Positions 27,701-35,671 are shown, counted from the first letter of the stretch. The stretch: 64,000 nt of DNA from Actinomycetes bacterium (GCA_021414085.1 JAIOPC010000005.1:1-64000); one strand, 5' to 3'. Translations and numbers: made by a program. The notes: generated by a model from the sequence alone, not told the origin.

Positions 27701-29315
27701 CGAGGTGCTGTCGATCGACACATCTGGTTCGATGGCCAACTGCCACTGCGATGAAGGCGTCATGAACCCGAACGTCGTTGGTGGCGGAGTCAACAAAACC
27801 GACATCTCGCGCGCTGCGGCAGAACGCACCATCGAGGCACTGACGCAGAACGACCAGGTCGGCGTGATGGCCTGGACCGCGGGCACAGACTGGGTGATCG
27901 ATCTACAAACGTTGCCGTCGCAGGACGTCATCGACGAAGGCCTTGGTCGGTTGCAGCCCAATGGCAACACCAACCTGTTGGTCGCGCTCGACGAACCGGC
28001 TGAGGCGTTGTTGAACAGCAATGCCGAACTAAAGCACATCATCGTGTTCACCGACGGCTTTACCGATGTGAAGTTGATTGATCAGCTCGCCGAGCGCGCC
28101 GCCACGTTGTACAACGAGAGCGGCATCACGATCAGCGTGCTCGCCACCGGCGAAGGTGCTGCGCCGTCGCTGGAGAAGATCGCGGTCGCGGGCCACGGCC
28201 GCTATTACCCCGGCACCAACTTGGCCGACGTGCCCCAGATCATGGCGGAGGAAGCCGTCATCGCCAGCCGCGACTTCATCAACGAAGGCTCTTTCCTGCC
28301 AGAGGTGACGTCGAATGATCCTGTGGTCGCTCCCTTAACGGCGTCGCCTGAGCTGCTCGGCTACGTGGCCACCACCGCCAAGCCGGAAGCGAGCACGCTG
28401 CTGCGCATCGGCCCCGACCGCGATCCGCTGTTAGCTACGTGGCAGTCGGGCCTGGGCCGTTCGACAAGCTGGACCAGCGATGCCAGCGACGTGTGGTCGC
28501 AGCAGTGGGCGGGCTGGGATGGCTACGTCGACTTCTGGAGTCGAGTGGTGAAGAGCACGTTCCAGCAGGGCGATACCGCGGGCGCCGCGCAAGCGCAGAT
28601 TGCTGACGGGCAGATGACGATCAGCGTCGAGAGCGGCAGCAACTTCCCCGACGGCGCGATCGCCGTGGCGACGGTGGCGGGTCCCGATGGCCAGCGCTAT
28701 GAAGTGCCTCTGAACCGAGTGGGCGCCGATCGCTTCGAAGCGCAGTTGCCCGCGGTCCGCACCGGCACTTACGCGGTCGGCGTCAACGTCACTCACGATG
28801 GTGAAACGGTGCTGGCCGCGAGCACGTTGGCCAACGAGAGTTACCCACCTGAGTATGCACTGGGCGAATCCGACGCGGCGCTGATGGACGGGCTTTCCAC
28901 CGCCACCGATGGGCGCGGCGAGATTGAGCCGTCTCAGGCGTGGGACACGACCGGCTTGAAAGCGGGCTTCCGCAACCTGGCGCTCGCGGGACCGTTCCTG
29001 TTGCTCGCCGCCTTGCTGTGGCCGCTGGCTGTTGCGTTGTCGCGATTGTCGATGCGCGGTGCGACGCTCGCAGGTGCTGCGGCGGGAATGGCTACTGCTC
29101 GGCGTCGAGTACGCGCAGCCATGCCGCGACTGAACGCCGATCCGCATCACGCACCCGCGCCGACCACCGCCCGAACACCAGTCAGCAAGCCATCGAGCAG
29201 GCCAACCGGTAAGCCACCAGCGAAACAAGCCGGTAAGCAAACGGCAGCGGTTAACGAGTTGCTGGCGGCGAAACGGGCTCGGCGCGGCGACGACGAAGGC
29301 TCCAGTGCGGACTAA
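24753..29315 (+). CDS. Giant membrane protein with three VWA-like domains and a GATase-like segment
   Basis: This encodes 1520 residues, apparently two Bat-like proteins in one chain. The N-terminus is BatA-like (NPAGLALLGLTIPIVLLHILRPRR split by a membrane helix), with a second helix at about 58-78. VWA 1 has DASGSM (about 94). After a beta region, two helices (about 580-600 and 612-632) precede VWA 2 with DGSAS (about 646). A GATase-like segment (about 870-960, LGRGLVTIGGTRSYGVGGYRESPL) leads to VWA 3 with DTSGSM (about 989) followed by an odd CHC insertion. A final helix (about 1407-1430) ends in a basic, Pro/Lys-rich tail. All three sites keep DxSxS, so metal binding is plausible. GTG start with GGAG 7 nt upstream. 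Confidence 0.85.
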   Translation: MTLANPAGLALLGLTIPIVLLHILRPRRQSVTVSSTFLWRALERPVSSASPWQKLRWSALLIAQLLAVALLALAVARPVRLEAAELSEHTVFIIDASGSMGALDGNPDRLHAAIDRAISLRDELPSGGIASIVIASDHPRVVLTTSDDEDEFADALRTIETTAGHPDFAGAFSLAESLDTSSAEIGFVLISDGGLNDDEEKLLPPNTRYKRIGEENTNRGVVRVDVEPRGSGLHARVTVRNFGDTAVTQTVRIDVDGTTASEQAINIGARSSTVVEADLPPGQRVEAYLDASLAATDLLPADDVGVAVGASRPDLKVLIAGDARFWQELFTSMAGVETSVVEVAAGAVGPDGDGYDIVVYAGVAVPLEPKAAFLAVASPGGVAGVTPTGVVETPVVTLLRTDDPLLADVDLTQVAIAQAMRVEAGAGVEVLVAGENAPLLLRGEQAGQRFAFLTFALGDSNLPLQVAFPILGDRLLTELSNTALSTAALEVGASLPIDPSTAGEAVGPDGLSRSFAVGDLALKASKPGFWLIQVEGEKDRLIAVNPSAIESDISPRDTLVPPVDDTARQVTPARTEHSMLAWVLVPLLALLALEAWLAWRRLGVSRRQWTIAVGARIAVAALLLGALLAPTIRRSSDRVATVFVLDGSASLGPSGDAAALLWLQQALQARPDNALSAVVVFGGDARLDRVLEQSSTFEGAAVVIDDSATDIATALRLGGAVLPSDAKRRVVVISDGRVTNGDAIEEAQRLAGDDIQIDVHTIDESVGADAAVLSIDVPRLARVGDEITIKVNVVATQDGRATVVLRRDGTDVGTQTVDLVAGTNVVTFLDNAGDTPAAVLRYQAIVSSVDDAQPKNDAAFAAVPVDGPAQVLIVEGSGGEADTLSAALRAGGVATVVVGPAELPDVQQLASYAGVVLVDVPATSLTGEQIEALTIAVRDLGRGLVTIGGTRSYGVGGYRESPLSDLLPVDSEILDPKRRKTVAEVLSIDTSGSMANCHCDEGVMNPNVVGGGVNKTDISRAAAERTIEALTQNDQVGVMAWTAGTDWVIDLQTLPSQDVIDEGLGRLQPNGNTNLLVALDEPAEALLNSNAELKHIIVFTDGFTDVKLIDQLAERAATLYNESGITISVLATGEGAAPSLEKIAVAGHGRYYPGTNLADVPQIMAEEAVIASRDFINEGSFLPEVTSNDPVVAPLTASPELLGYVATTAKPEASTLLRIGPDRDPLLATWQSGLGRSTSWTSDASDVWSQQWAGWDGYVDFWSRVVKSTFQQGDTAGAAQAQIADGQMTISVESGSNFPDGAIAVATVAGPDGQRYEVPLNRVGADRFEAQLPAVRTGTYAVGVNVTHDGETVLAASTLANESYPPEYALGESDAALMDGLSTATDGRGEIEPSQAWDTTGLKAGFRNLALAGPFLLLAALLWPLAVALSRLSMRGATLAGAAAGMATARRRVRAAMPRLNADPHHAPAPTTARTPVSKPSSRPTGKPPAKQAGKQTAAVNELLAAKRARRGDDEGSSAD

Positions 29316-30759
29316 GCGCGCCGATCGCCGTCAGCAGCGCGCCAAGCCAGACCAGCCACATCAGCGGACGCTGGCGAACGGTCACACGCACCGTGCCCAA
29401 GTCGTTGGCGTCGAGCAACGTGATCTGCACATCGCGCCACGGTCGCGACACGATGGCCGTCTCGGCCAGCACTCCCCCACGCTCCGGATAAGCAACGAGG
29501 GCCGGTCGCATTGTCCAACCGTTGACTTCGAGTGTCGCCACCACTTGCGACACGTCGGCGCGTGGACCAGGCTCGACATCGACACCAGTGTTGACGACGT
29601 GCAATCCTGCGGCCTCGGTCGCCTCACCGGCAGCAAGCGTGATTGTCTCGTGACGATCAAACGTGCTCGCTGCGATGCCGATCAGCAACACGAGCGCGCC
29701 GAGGTGAACAAGCCGCGACCGGCGCAATCGCAATCGCCACGCGAGAAACGGCACGGCGACGAAAGCAAGCGGGCCAACCGTGCGCGAGAAGAACTCTCCT
29801 CGCACCGCCGCCGGACGCGAGCGGACCACGTCGATGAGCACGGGGGCAAACGTCCCGAGCGCAACAATCGCAAACACCGCTGCCCCGATCAACGCCGCGT
29901 TTGTACGCTGCCGCGCGCTATCCGTGCGGGAGCGTACAAACGCGATCGGTCGCGCGAGCCGGGTGAGGACGATCACCGCCGCGATGCTCAGCGCGAGTAG
30001 CGCCCAGCCAACACTGGCTTGCTCGGCGAAGCTGTGCACCGAGGGAACGGAGCCGGATCGGACGAGTGGGGCGCCGGCCAACACGGCGACCCAGGCAAGC
30101 ATCGCCATTCGCGGGCGTGCCGGAAGGTGCAATGCGATCAGCGCGCCGAGCCAGACGAGCAGCGATGTGTTCTCCACTGGATCCCACGCCCAATACCCGC
30201 CCCAACCTTGCTCGACGTAACTCCACAGCCCGCCGAGCGCCATTGCCAACGTCACGATCGCAAGCGTCCGCCGCAGCCACGCCATCGCGTCGCGACCGTC
30301 CAGCGCGACGAGCGCGGCCGCGAACGCGCACCCGAAGCCGGCGTAGAGCAACGGCGGGTGAATCGCCATCGCCGGATGTTCCAGGATCGGCGTCAGCCCA
30401 AAGCCGCGTACGGCCGGCGCGTCGAGCCGACCAAACGGACTGGCGAACACGACATTGATCGCGAGCAGCCCACCAACCATCGCCGTCGCATACCAACCGA
30501 CCGTCGCGCACCGCGCACTTCGCAGCGCAATGCACGCGACCAGTCCGACGATGGCGACAAACAGCAGCAACGAACCCTCGCTGCCACCCCACACACCAGC
30601 GAGCCGGTAGTACCACGGCGCATCGCGTCGGCTCTGTTCGGCGACGTAGCGCCACTGCAATTCGATGCCGAGAAACGCGAACGCCAAACGACCGACTGCC
30701 AACCACACGACAGCGGTGACCGCCCACAACGTATTGCGGGCGACTGTCGGTGAATGCAC
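29251..30759 (-). CDS. ccmF: CcmF-like cytochrome c haem lyase, short form
   Basis: CcmF is the membrane haem-handling and ligation subunit of system I cytochrome c maturation. This 502-residue polytopic protein has the early RLAGVWGGSEGSLLLF, the periplasmic His region HPAMAIHPPLLY, the WWD-type motif WGGYWAWDPVENTSLLVWL, and a C-terminal region matching CcmF (DVQITLLDANDL, then RPLMWLVWLGALLTAIG). It is shorter than the roughly 650 residues of enterobacterial CcmF, mostly in the C-terminal half. No ccmE, ccmG or ccmH is nearby. Its last 65 nt overlap the 3' end of the giant VWA gene on the other strand. Confidence 0.87.
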   Translation of the reverse strand: MHSPTVARNTLWAVTAVVWLAVGRLAFAFLGIELQWRYVAEQSRRDAPWYYRLAGVWGGSEGSLLLFVAIVGLVACIALRSARCATVGWYATAMVGGLLAINVVFASPFGRLDAPAVRGFGLTPILEHPAMAIHPPLLYAGFGCAFAAALVALDGRDAMAWLRRTLAIVTLAMALGGLWSYVEQGWGGYWAWDPVENTSLLVWLGALIALHLPARPRMAMLAWVAVLAGAPLVRSGSVPSVHSFAEQASVGWALLALSIAAVIVLTRLARPIAFVRSRTDSARQRTNAALIGAAVFAIVALGTFAPVLIDVVRSRPAAVRGEFFSRTVGPLAFVAVPFLAWRLRLRRSRLVHLGALVLLIGIAASTFDRHETITLAAGEATEAAGLHVVNTGVDVEPGPRADVSQVVATLEVNGWTMRPALVAYPERGGVLAETAIVSRPWRDVQITLLDANDLGTVRVTVRQRPLMWLVWLGALLTAIGALSPHWSLRRRRAEPVSPPATR

Positions 30760-30829
30760 CCGCTCAGTCTTGTACGGACACGTCCAATTCGGCAGTCAGA
30801 CCTTCTAGCCTGACCCAACCCGTGCACCG

Positions 30830-30834
30830 AGGAG
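30830..30834 (+). promoter_or_regulatory. Shine-Dalgarno supporting a GTG start at 30839
   Basis: AGGAG precedes the GTG by 4 nt; no better start with a site is present nearby. Confidence 0.6.
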
Positions 30835-30838
30835 AGAA

Positions 30839-32062
30839 GTGAAGCCAGTCGAGAAGTCGTCCAAGCTTGCCAATGTCGGTTACGACATCCGAGGTCCGGT
30901 GCTCGATCGCGCGCGCGAGATGGAAGAAGAAGGGCAGCAGATCATCAAGCTGAACATCGGCAACCTCGCCGCGTTCGGCCTCGAGCCGCCCGACGAGATC
31001 GTGCAGGACATGATCCGTAACCTGCCGCACAGCGCCGGGTACACGGATTCCAAGGGTCTGTTCGCGCCGCGCAAGGCGGTCGTGCACTACACGCAGGAAA
31101 AGAAGATCGCTGGCGTAGCAGTCGACGACGTGTACCTCGGCAACGGTGCGTCCGAACTGATCGTGATGGCCTTGAACGGGCTGCTCGACGACGGCGACGA
31201 AGTGCTGGTGCCCGCACCTGACTACCCGCTGTGGACCGCCGCCGTATCGCTATCGGGCGGACGTCCCGTGCACTACATCTGCGACGAGCAGGCTGATTGG
31301 TGCCCCGACATCGATGACATCCGCAGCAAGATCACGAATCGCACAAAGGGCCTCGTGGTCATCAACCCGAACAATCCGACCGGTGCCCTTTATCCGCAGG
31401 AACTGCTACAGCAGATCGTGCAGGTTGCCCGCGAGCACCAGTTGATCGTGTTCGCCGACGAGATCTACGACAAGACCCTGTACGACGGCAACACGCACAC
31501 CAGCATCGCATCGCTGGCCGAAGACGTCTTGTTCGTCACCTTCAACGGCCTCTCCAAGAACTACCGCTCGTGTGGATACCGCGCCGGATGGATGGTTGTC
31601 TCCGGCGAAAAGCAACATGCCAAGGGATACATCGAGGGCCTCGACATGCTGGCGTCTATGCGCTTGTGTTCGAATACACCTGGACAGCTGGCGATCCAGA
31701 CCGCGCTCGGCGGCCACCAAAGCATCGATGATCTCGTCGCGCCGACCGGGCGGTTGTGCCGCCAACGCGACTTGGCCTACGAGACACTGAATCAGATTCC
31801 GGGCGTGTCGGTGGTGAAGCCGAAAGCTGCGCTGTATCTGTTCCCGCGGCTCGATCCAAAGGTGTACCCGATCAGCGACGATCAGCAATTCGCGTTCGAG
31901 TTGTTGGAGCAAGAGAAGCTGTTGATCGTGCAAGGCACCGGCTTCAACTGGCCGACCCCTGATCACTTCCGCCTGGTGTTCTTACCGAACACCGACGATC
32001 TGGGCGAAGCGCTGATGCGCATCGAACGCTTCCTCGGCAGCTACCGCAACCGTCACGCCTGA
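30839..32062 (+). CDS. PLP-dependent aminotransferase, AlaA-like
   Basis: A 407-residue fold-type I aminotransferase. It shows LNIGNLAAFGLEPPDEI, GYTDSKGLFAPRKAV, GNGASELI, PDYPLWTAAVSLSGG, NPNNPTGALYP, DEIYDKTLYDG and the Schiff-base lysine in FNGLSKNYRSCGYRAGW. These match the alanine-synthesising AlaA/Aat family (pyruvate plus glutamate to alanine), although aspartate transaminase activity cannot be excluded. It stands alone, divergent from the CcmF-like gene across 79 nt, with its own ribosome binding site. Confidence 0.92.
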   Translation: MKPVEKSSKLANVGYDIRGPVLDRAREMEEEGQQIIKLNIGNLAAFGLEPPDEIVQDMIRNLPHSAGYTDSKGLFAPRKAVVHYTQEKKIAGVAVDDVYLGNGASELIVMALNGLLDDGDEVLVPAPDYPLWTAAVSLSGGRPVHYICDEQADWCPDIDDIRSKITNRTKGLVVINPNNPTGALYPQELLQQIVQVAREHQLIVFADEIYDKTLYDGNTHTSIASLAEDVLFVTFNGLSKNYRSCGYRAGWMVVSGEKQHAKGYIEGLDMLASMRLCSNTPGQLAIQTALGGHQSIDDLVAPTGRLCRQRDLAYETLNQIPGVSVVKPKAALYLFPRLDPKVYPISDDQQFAFELLEQEKLLIVQGTGFNWPTPDHFRLVFLPNTDDLGEALMRIERFLGSYRNRHA

Positions 32063-32075
32063 CCCGACCCCGGGG

Positions 32076-32540
32076 TCAGCAACAACGGCCAGCAGCCGCG
32101 GGCTCGAGTTCGGGCGAGTTCGAAACGGCTTCGTCGGTCGCGCAGCACACGCCCGCCGCAGACTCGTGCATCACTTCTGCAGGCGCGAGCACCGTATAGA
32201 TCTCGAAGTCGTGCAAGCTGCCATCCACCCAGAACTTGTCTTGCAGCGCATAGCAACAGGTGGTCTCGCCTTCGGCGCTGGTCTTCAACCCTGCGGCGTG
32301 CACACGAGCGAGTTCAGATGCGACCTCATCAGTCGACTCGACTTCGACGCCCAGGTGGTTGATCGAACCGGGCTCGGCGTCGTGGTTCTGCAACAGCACC
32401 AACTTGAGCGGCGGGTTAGCGATCGCGAAGTTGGCGTAGCCAGGCTTCAGCTTGGCGGGGGTGGTGCCGAACAAACGGCTGTAGTGCTCGATCGCGGCTT
32501 CCAGGTCGGTGACGTTGAGGGCGAGTTGCAGGCGGGACAT
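32076..32540 (-). CDS. ArsI/CadI family dioxygenase-fold arsenic or cadmium resistance protein
   Basis: A 154-residue vicinal-oxygen-chelate protein. It starts SRLQLALNVTDLEAAIEHY and has PGYANFAIANPPLKLVLL, INHLGVEV and the vicinal Cys pair in ETTCCYALQDKFWV (Cys 95-96), which in ArsI binds the trivalent organoarsenical whose C-As bond is cleaved. His 62 and Glu 113 fit metal ligands, but the first ligand His is Gln 5, as in CadI-type members, so lyase activity is uncertain. Two further CC pairs (131-132 and 153-154) extend the C-terminus. It is divergent from its own arsR across a palindrome. Confidence 0.88.
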   Translation of the reverse strand: MSRLQLALNVTDLEAAIEHYSRLFGTTPAKLKPGYANFAIANPPLKLVLLQNHDAEPGSINHLGVEVESTDEVASELARVHAAGLKTSAEGETTCCYALQDKFWVDGSLHDFEIYTVLAPAEVMHESAAGVCCATDEAVSNSPELEPAAAGRCC

Positions 32541-32578
32541 GTGTGACTCCTTAACGAGTGTGGTCTATATTGATCAGT

Positions 32579-32604
32579 GTCGATACGATATCAATCATAT
32601 CGAC
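32579..32604. promoter_or_regulatory. Putative ArsR operator between arsI/cadI and arsR
   Basis: A 26-bp imperfect palindrome reads GTCGATAcGAT, ATCA, ATCAtATCGAC: 11-bp arms with one mismatch. It sits in the AT-rich divergent region, with an additional ATTGAT just upstream (32569-32574). This is the expected place for an autoregulatory ArsR site. Confidence 0.65.
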
Positions 32605-32633
32605 AGTTGTCAATGTGTTCAGATCAGAATTCT

Positions 32634-32639
32634 GGAGGA
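32634..32639 (+). promoter_or_regulatory. Shine-Dalgarno fixing arsR start at 32645
   Basis: GGAGGA lies 5 nt upstream of the ATG at 32645. The upstream in-frame ATG (32558) would translate the operator and is rejected. Confidence 0.75.
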
Positions 32640-32644
32640 CTCTC

Positions 32645-32989
32645 ATGGCACGAACTGCGCAGGCATCGGCACCAGTCGTTACCGGCTGCTGCGGCGCCCC
32701 GGGCGACAAGGCGCTGACAGCCAAGCAAGCCGACTCGCTCGCTCATTCGTTCGCGGCGCTGGCCGATCCGGTTCGCCTGCGCCTGCTGTCACTGATCGCC
32801 ACGAGTGCCGACGGCGAGGTGTGCGCATGCACGATGGTCGACACACTCGGAAAGAGCCAGCCGACGGTGAGCCATCACTTAAAGGTCTTGCGCGAGGCCG
32901 GGTTGGTGACGTCCGACAAACGCGGCATCTGGATGTGGTACCGGGCAGTGCCCGAACGCGTCGCGGAATTGCGTGCCGCACTCGGTTAG
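32645..32989 (+). CDS. arsR: ArsR family metalloregulator
   Basis: A 114-residue winged-helix repressor: FAALADPVRLRLLSLIA, recognition helix SQPTVSHHLKVLREAGLV and the beta wing SDKRGIWMWYR. Candidate arsenite ligands are the N-terminal Cys 15-Cys 16 (TGCCGAP) and the CxC at 60-62 (EVCACTM), a combination resembling the corynebacterial ArsR site. It probably represses itself and the divergent ArsI/CadI gene. Its stop is at 32989, overlapping the convergent thioredoxin-like gene end by 4 nt. Confidence 0.93.
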   Translation: MARTAQASAPVVTGCCGAPGDKALTAKQADSLAHSFAALADPVRLRLLSLIATSADGEVCACTMVDTLGKSQPTVSHHLKVLREAGLVTSDKRGIWMWYRAVPERVAELRAALG

Positions 32990-33690
32990 AAGAGGCGCTG
33001 CGTGAGCTGCTTGCGGTAGCCCGCGGTGCGCGGGTCGTCGGGGCCCATTAGCTCCAAGATGTCGACGAACTGTTGCCGAACGGCTTCGTCGTCTTTCACC
33101 TTGTCGAGCAGCGCGGTCAGCGTGGCATCGTGGTCGTCGTCGGGCGCCAGGCGCGTGCGCGCTTTGGCCGCGACCTTTCGGGTGCGGTCGGTTTCTGCGA
33201 TGCGGCCCAGGAACTGCAGTGCCTGCTCGTTCTCGCCGCGGGCGACGAGCAACTCGGCGAGACCGACGATTGCGTCTTCGTTGCCCGGCTCGAGTTCGAG
33301 CACGGCCCGGAACGAGCCCTCGGTTCCTTCGGCAAGCAACGCAGCAACAGTCAGTTCACCTTCGCTAGGCAGCAAAGAGTCGACGAACGCCTTGACGACA
33401 TGCTCGGGTTGGGCACCGACGAAGCCGTTAACCACTTCGCCGTTGCGCAGCGCGTACACCGCCGGAATCGACTGCACCTGAAACGCTTGCGAGATCGCAG
33501 GGTTCTGATCGGTGTCGACTTTCGCCAGCACGACCTTGCCGGCGGTTGCGTCGGTGACTTTCTCGATGATCGGCCCGAGCGTGCGACATGGCCCGCACCA
33601 CGGTGCCCAAAGATCAACGACGACCGGGACCTGGAACGATCGGTCGATCACTTCCGCTTGGAAGGTTGCATCGGTGACATCGAGAGCCAT
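32986..33690 (-). CDS. Thioredoxin-TPR protein, CnoX/YbbN-like co-chaperone
   Basis: The 234-residue product joins an N-terminal thioredoxin domain with the intact active site WCGPC (about 32-36) to a C-terminal TPR-like helical region (about 115-234, SFRAVLELEPGNEDAIVGLAELL). This is the layout of CnoX (YbbN), a redox chaperone that hands substrates to GroEL or DnaK. Many CnoX proteins have lost the CxxC; here it is kept, so oxidoreductase activity is likely. Divergent from the PAC2 gene across 82 nt. Confidence 0.92.
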   Translation of the reverse strand: MALDVTDATFQAEVIDRSFQVPVVVDLWAPWCGPCRTLGPIIEKVTDATAGKVVLAKVDTDQNPAISQAFQVQSIPAVYALRNGEVVNGFVGAQPEHVVKAFVDSLLPSEGELTVAALLAEGTEGSFRAVLELEPGNEDAIVGLAELLVARGENEQALQFLGRIAETDRTRKVAAKARTRLAPDDDHDATLTALLDKVKDDEAVRQQFVDILELMGPDDPRTAGYRKQLTQRLF

Positions 33691-33772
33691 GACCCCACGA
33701 TATCGGCGGAACGTTTACGACGACCGATGACGGCACACCACTAACCCTTACGACAGATACCGTACGGCAGCA

Positions 33773-34642
33773 ATGAGCTACGAGCTGCACCAAGAACTGC
33801 CCGCGCTCGACCAACCAGTTCTGGTCGTACACCTCACCGGTTGGATCGACGCCAGCGGCGCCGGCGCTGCCGCGCTCGCGGCAATCGACGACGAGTGCGA
33901 GACATCGTTGTTAGCGACGTTCGACGGCGACGCGTACATCGACTATCGAGCACGGCGACCAACGATGGAGCTTCGCGATGGTGTCAACACGAAGTTGGTG
34001 TGGGACGAGATTCAGCTTCGTGTCGGACACGACCCAAACAAGCAGGCCGTGCTCACCCTGGTCGGTCCCGAGCCGGACTCGCGCTGGCGCGAGTTCGCCA
34101 GGGTGGTCACTGAGCTCGCAGGGCACTTGGGCGTGCGGCAGATGGTCGCACTTGGCGCCTATCCATACGCCACACCCCACACTCGCCCACCGCGCCTCTC
34201 CAGCAGCTCGCCATCGGCGGAAGTGCTGGCCAACCTTCCTTACCTAAAGAATTCGGTCGACGTGCCCGCCGGAATGAGTTCGGTGCTCGAGCACGCGTTG
34301 TCCGATGCTGGCGTTGCTTCGCTCGGTATGTGGGTGCAAGTGCCGCACTACGTCAGTGCGATGAGCTACCCGGCTGCAACCGTCGCGTTGCTGCAGGGTT
34401 TGCACGAGGTCACGGGCATCACAGTCTCCGCCGCCGAGGCGGTGCATGAGGCCGAGATTCAACGCCACCGCATCGACAAGTTGGTCGCCGCCAACGACGA
34501 ACACGGCACGATGGTGGCGAACCTAGAAGCGCTGTACGACCAAGCGGGCGAACAGACAATGTCGTTGGGCGACGCGCAACTCCCTAGCGGCGACGACCTT
34601 GCCGCGGAGTTCGAGCGCTTCCTGCGCGAACAAGAGAACTGA
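33773..34642 (+). CDS. PAC2 (proteasome assembly chaperone 2-like) family protein
   Basis: A 289-residue PAC2-family protein. Features are VLVVHLTGWIDASGAGAAAL, the FDGDAYIDYRARRPTMEL block, LVGPEPDSRWREF and a C-terminal helical tail (AEIQRHRIDKLVAANDEHGTMVANLEALYD split around 225-255). Actinobacteria with proteasomes usually carry PAC2 homologues, but a link to proteasome assembly is unproven. No proteasome gene is in this window. The stop is 4 nt from the convergent lipoprotein gene. Confidence 0.9.
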   Translation: MSYELHQELPALDQPVLVVHLTGWIDASGAGAAALAAIDDECETSLLATFDGDAYIDYRARRPTMELRDGVNTKLVWDEIQLRVGHDPNKQAVLTLVGPEPDSRWREFARVVTELAGHLGVRQMVALGAYPYATPHTRPPRLSSSSPSAEVLANLPYLKNSVDVPAGMSSVLEHALSDAGVASLGMWVQVPHYVSAMSYPAATVALLQGLHEVTGITVSAAEAVHEAEIQRHRIDKLVAANDEHGTMVANLEALYDQAGEQTMSLGDAQLPSGDDLAAEFERFLREQEN

Positions 34643-34646
34643 CTGC

Positions 34647-35666
34647 TCAGAACTGCAGCAGGTTCTCCTGGCGAAGGAAGAGGTCGTGGGAGATACCCGG
34701 GTTCAGCGACGTGAGGGTGGCAATCATCAGCGATCCCTCTGCGTGAATGTCCGTGGCGGTCAGCACTTCCGACCACGGGCTGCCGGCCAACGAGACGCCG
34801 GATTCAACCTGCGTGCGAAAGGCAGCGACAGCCGCGCTTGCTGCTGCGGCATCCGAGTAACTCAGCGCGATGGTGAGCGTCGAGGTTTCACCACTGAACG
34901 CTTCGCCGAGACCAGCGAAGGCCCAGCCCTCCCCGCCCCACGGCGGCACCAGTTCTGCGGTAACCACGGACGCCGCGTCGAGCACGCCCGCCACCGCGGC
35001 GTACGCCGCGTCGTCGGCGAGCGATGGACCCGCGTCGCTGGCTGCTGCAATGCACGCATCGACCAGCGCGCGGCCGCGACTCCAGTACAGCAAGTCTCCG
35101 TCGACGGCAATCCGTAGCGGCTCGCCAAGTCTGCGGACCGCGGACACAGCACCGAAGTCGACATCGTCGTCGGCTCCCAACGACATGTACGTCACCCCGT
35201 CGATCGACTCCTCTTCCAGCGCGTCGCCGCCGGGTGACGACCGCAGTCCGCTCTCTAGGTCGCCAGCGTCGAAGCTTCCAACGAGCGCGGTGACCTGGTC
35301 GGGCTGCGACCCAAAATCCAAGAACGCCTCAATCTCGCGGGTGTCGAAGCCGGTGAACTCTGCGAACTCGGGCTCCAGGATTCCTCCGCTGATCGCGCGC
35401 GGCAAACTCAACGAGTTGGATGTGCCCTCCATCAGCAACGCGACATCGTCCTCAAACGAGCCAGGGTTGTCGCCGCCACGCGCTCGCTCGAGATTCCCGT
35501 ACACGATTGGCTGGCTGCGATTGGCCTCGTTGTCCGCGACAACGCCGAGCAAACCAAGCACGCTGCGCGTCGCTTCGCTCGACGAACCGCTTCCGCCACT
35601 CTTGTCGTCGCCACCGCAGCCAACTGCCACAGCCGCCAGGGCTGTAACCATCAATATCCGTCGCAT
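34647..35666 (-). CDS. Lipoprotein of unknown function
   Basis: A 339-residue protein with a short signal peptide and lipobox AVGCGGD (Cys 17), a Gly/Ser-rich tether and a mature domain of alternating helices and strands, including repeated patterns such as FTGFDTREIEAFLDFG and DGDLLYWSRGRALVDA. I do not recognise the family. It begins 5 nt after the stop of the secreted protein encoded upstream on the same strand, so the two probably form a cell-envelope pair. Confidence 0.75.
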   Translation of the reverse strand: MRRILMVTALAAVAVGCGGDDKSGGSGSSSEATRSVLGLLGVVADNEANRSQPIVYGNLERARGGDNPGSFEDDVALLMEGTSNSLSLPRAISGGILEPEFAEFTGFDTREIEAFLDFGSQPDQVTALVGSFDAGDLESGLRSSPGGDALEEESIDGVTYMSLGADDDVDFGAVSAVRRLGEPLRIAVDGDLLYWSRGRALVDACIAAASDAGPSLADDAAYAAVAGVLDAASVVTAELVPPWGGEGWAFAGLGEAFSGETSTLTIALSYSDAAAASAAVAAFRTQVESGVSLAGSPWSEVLTATDIHAEGSLMIATLTSLNPGISHDLFLRQENLLQF

Positions 35667-35671
35667 GTCAG

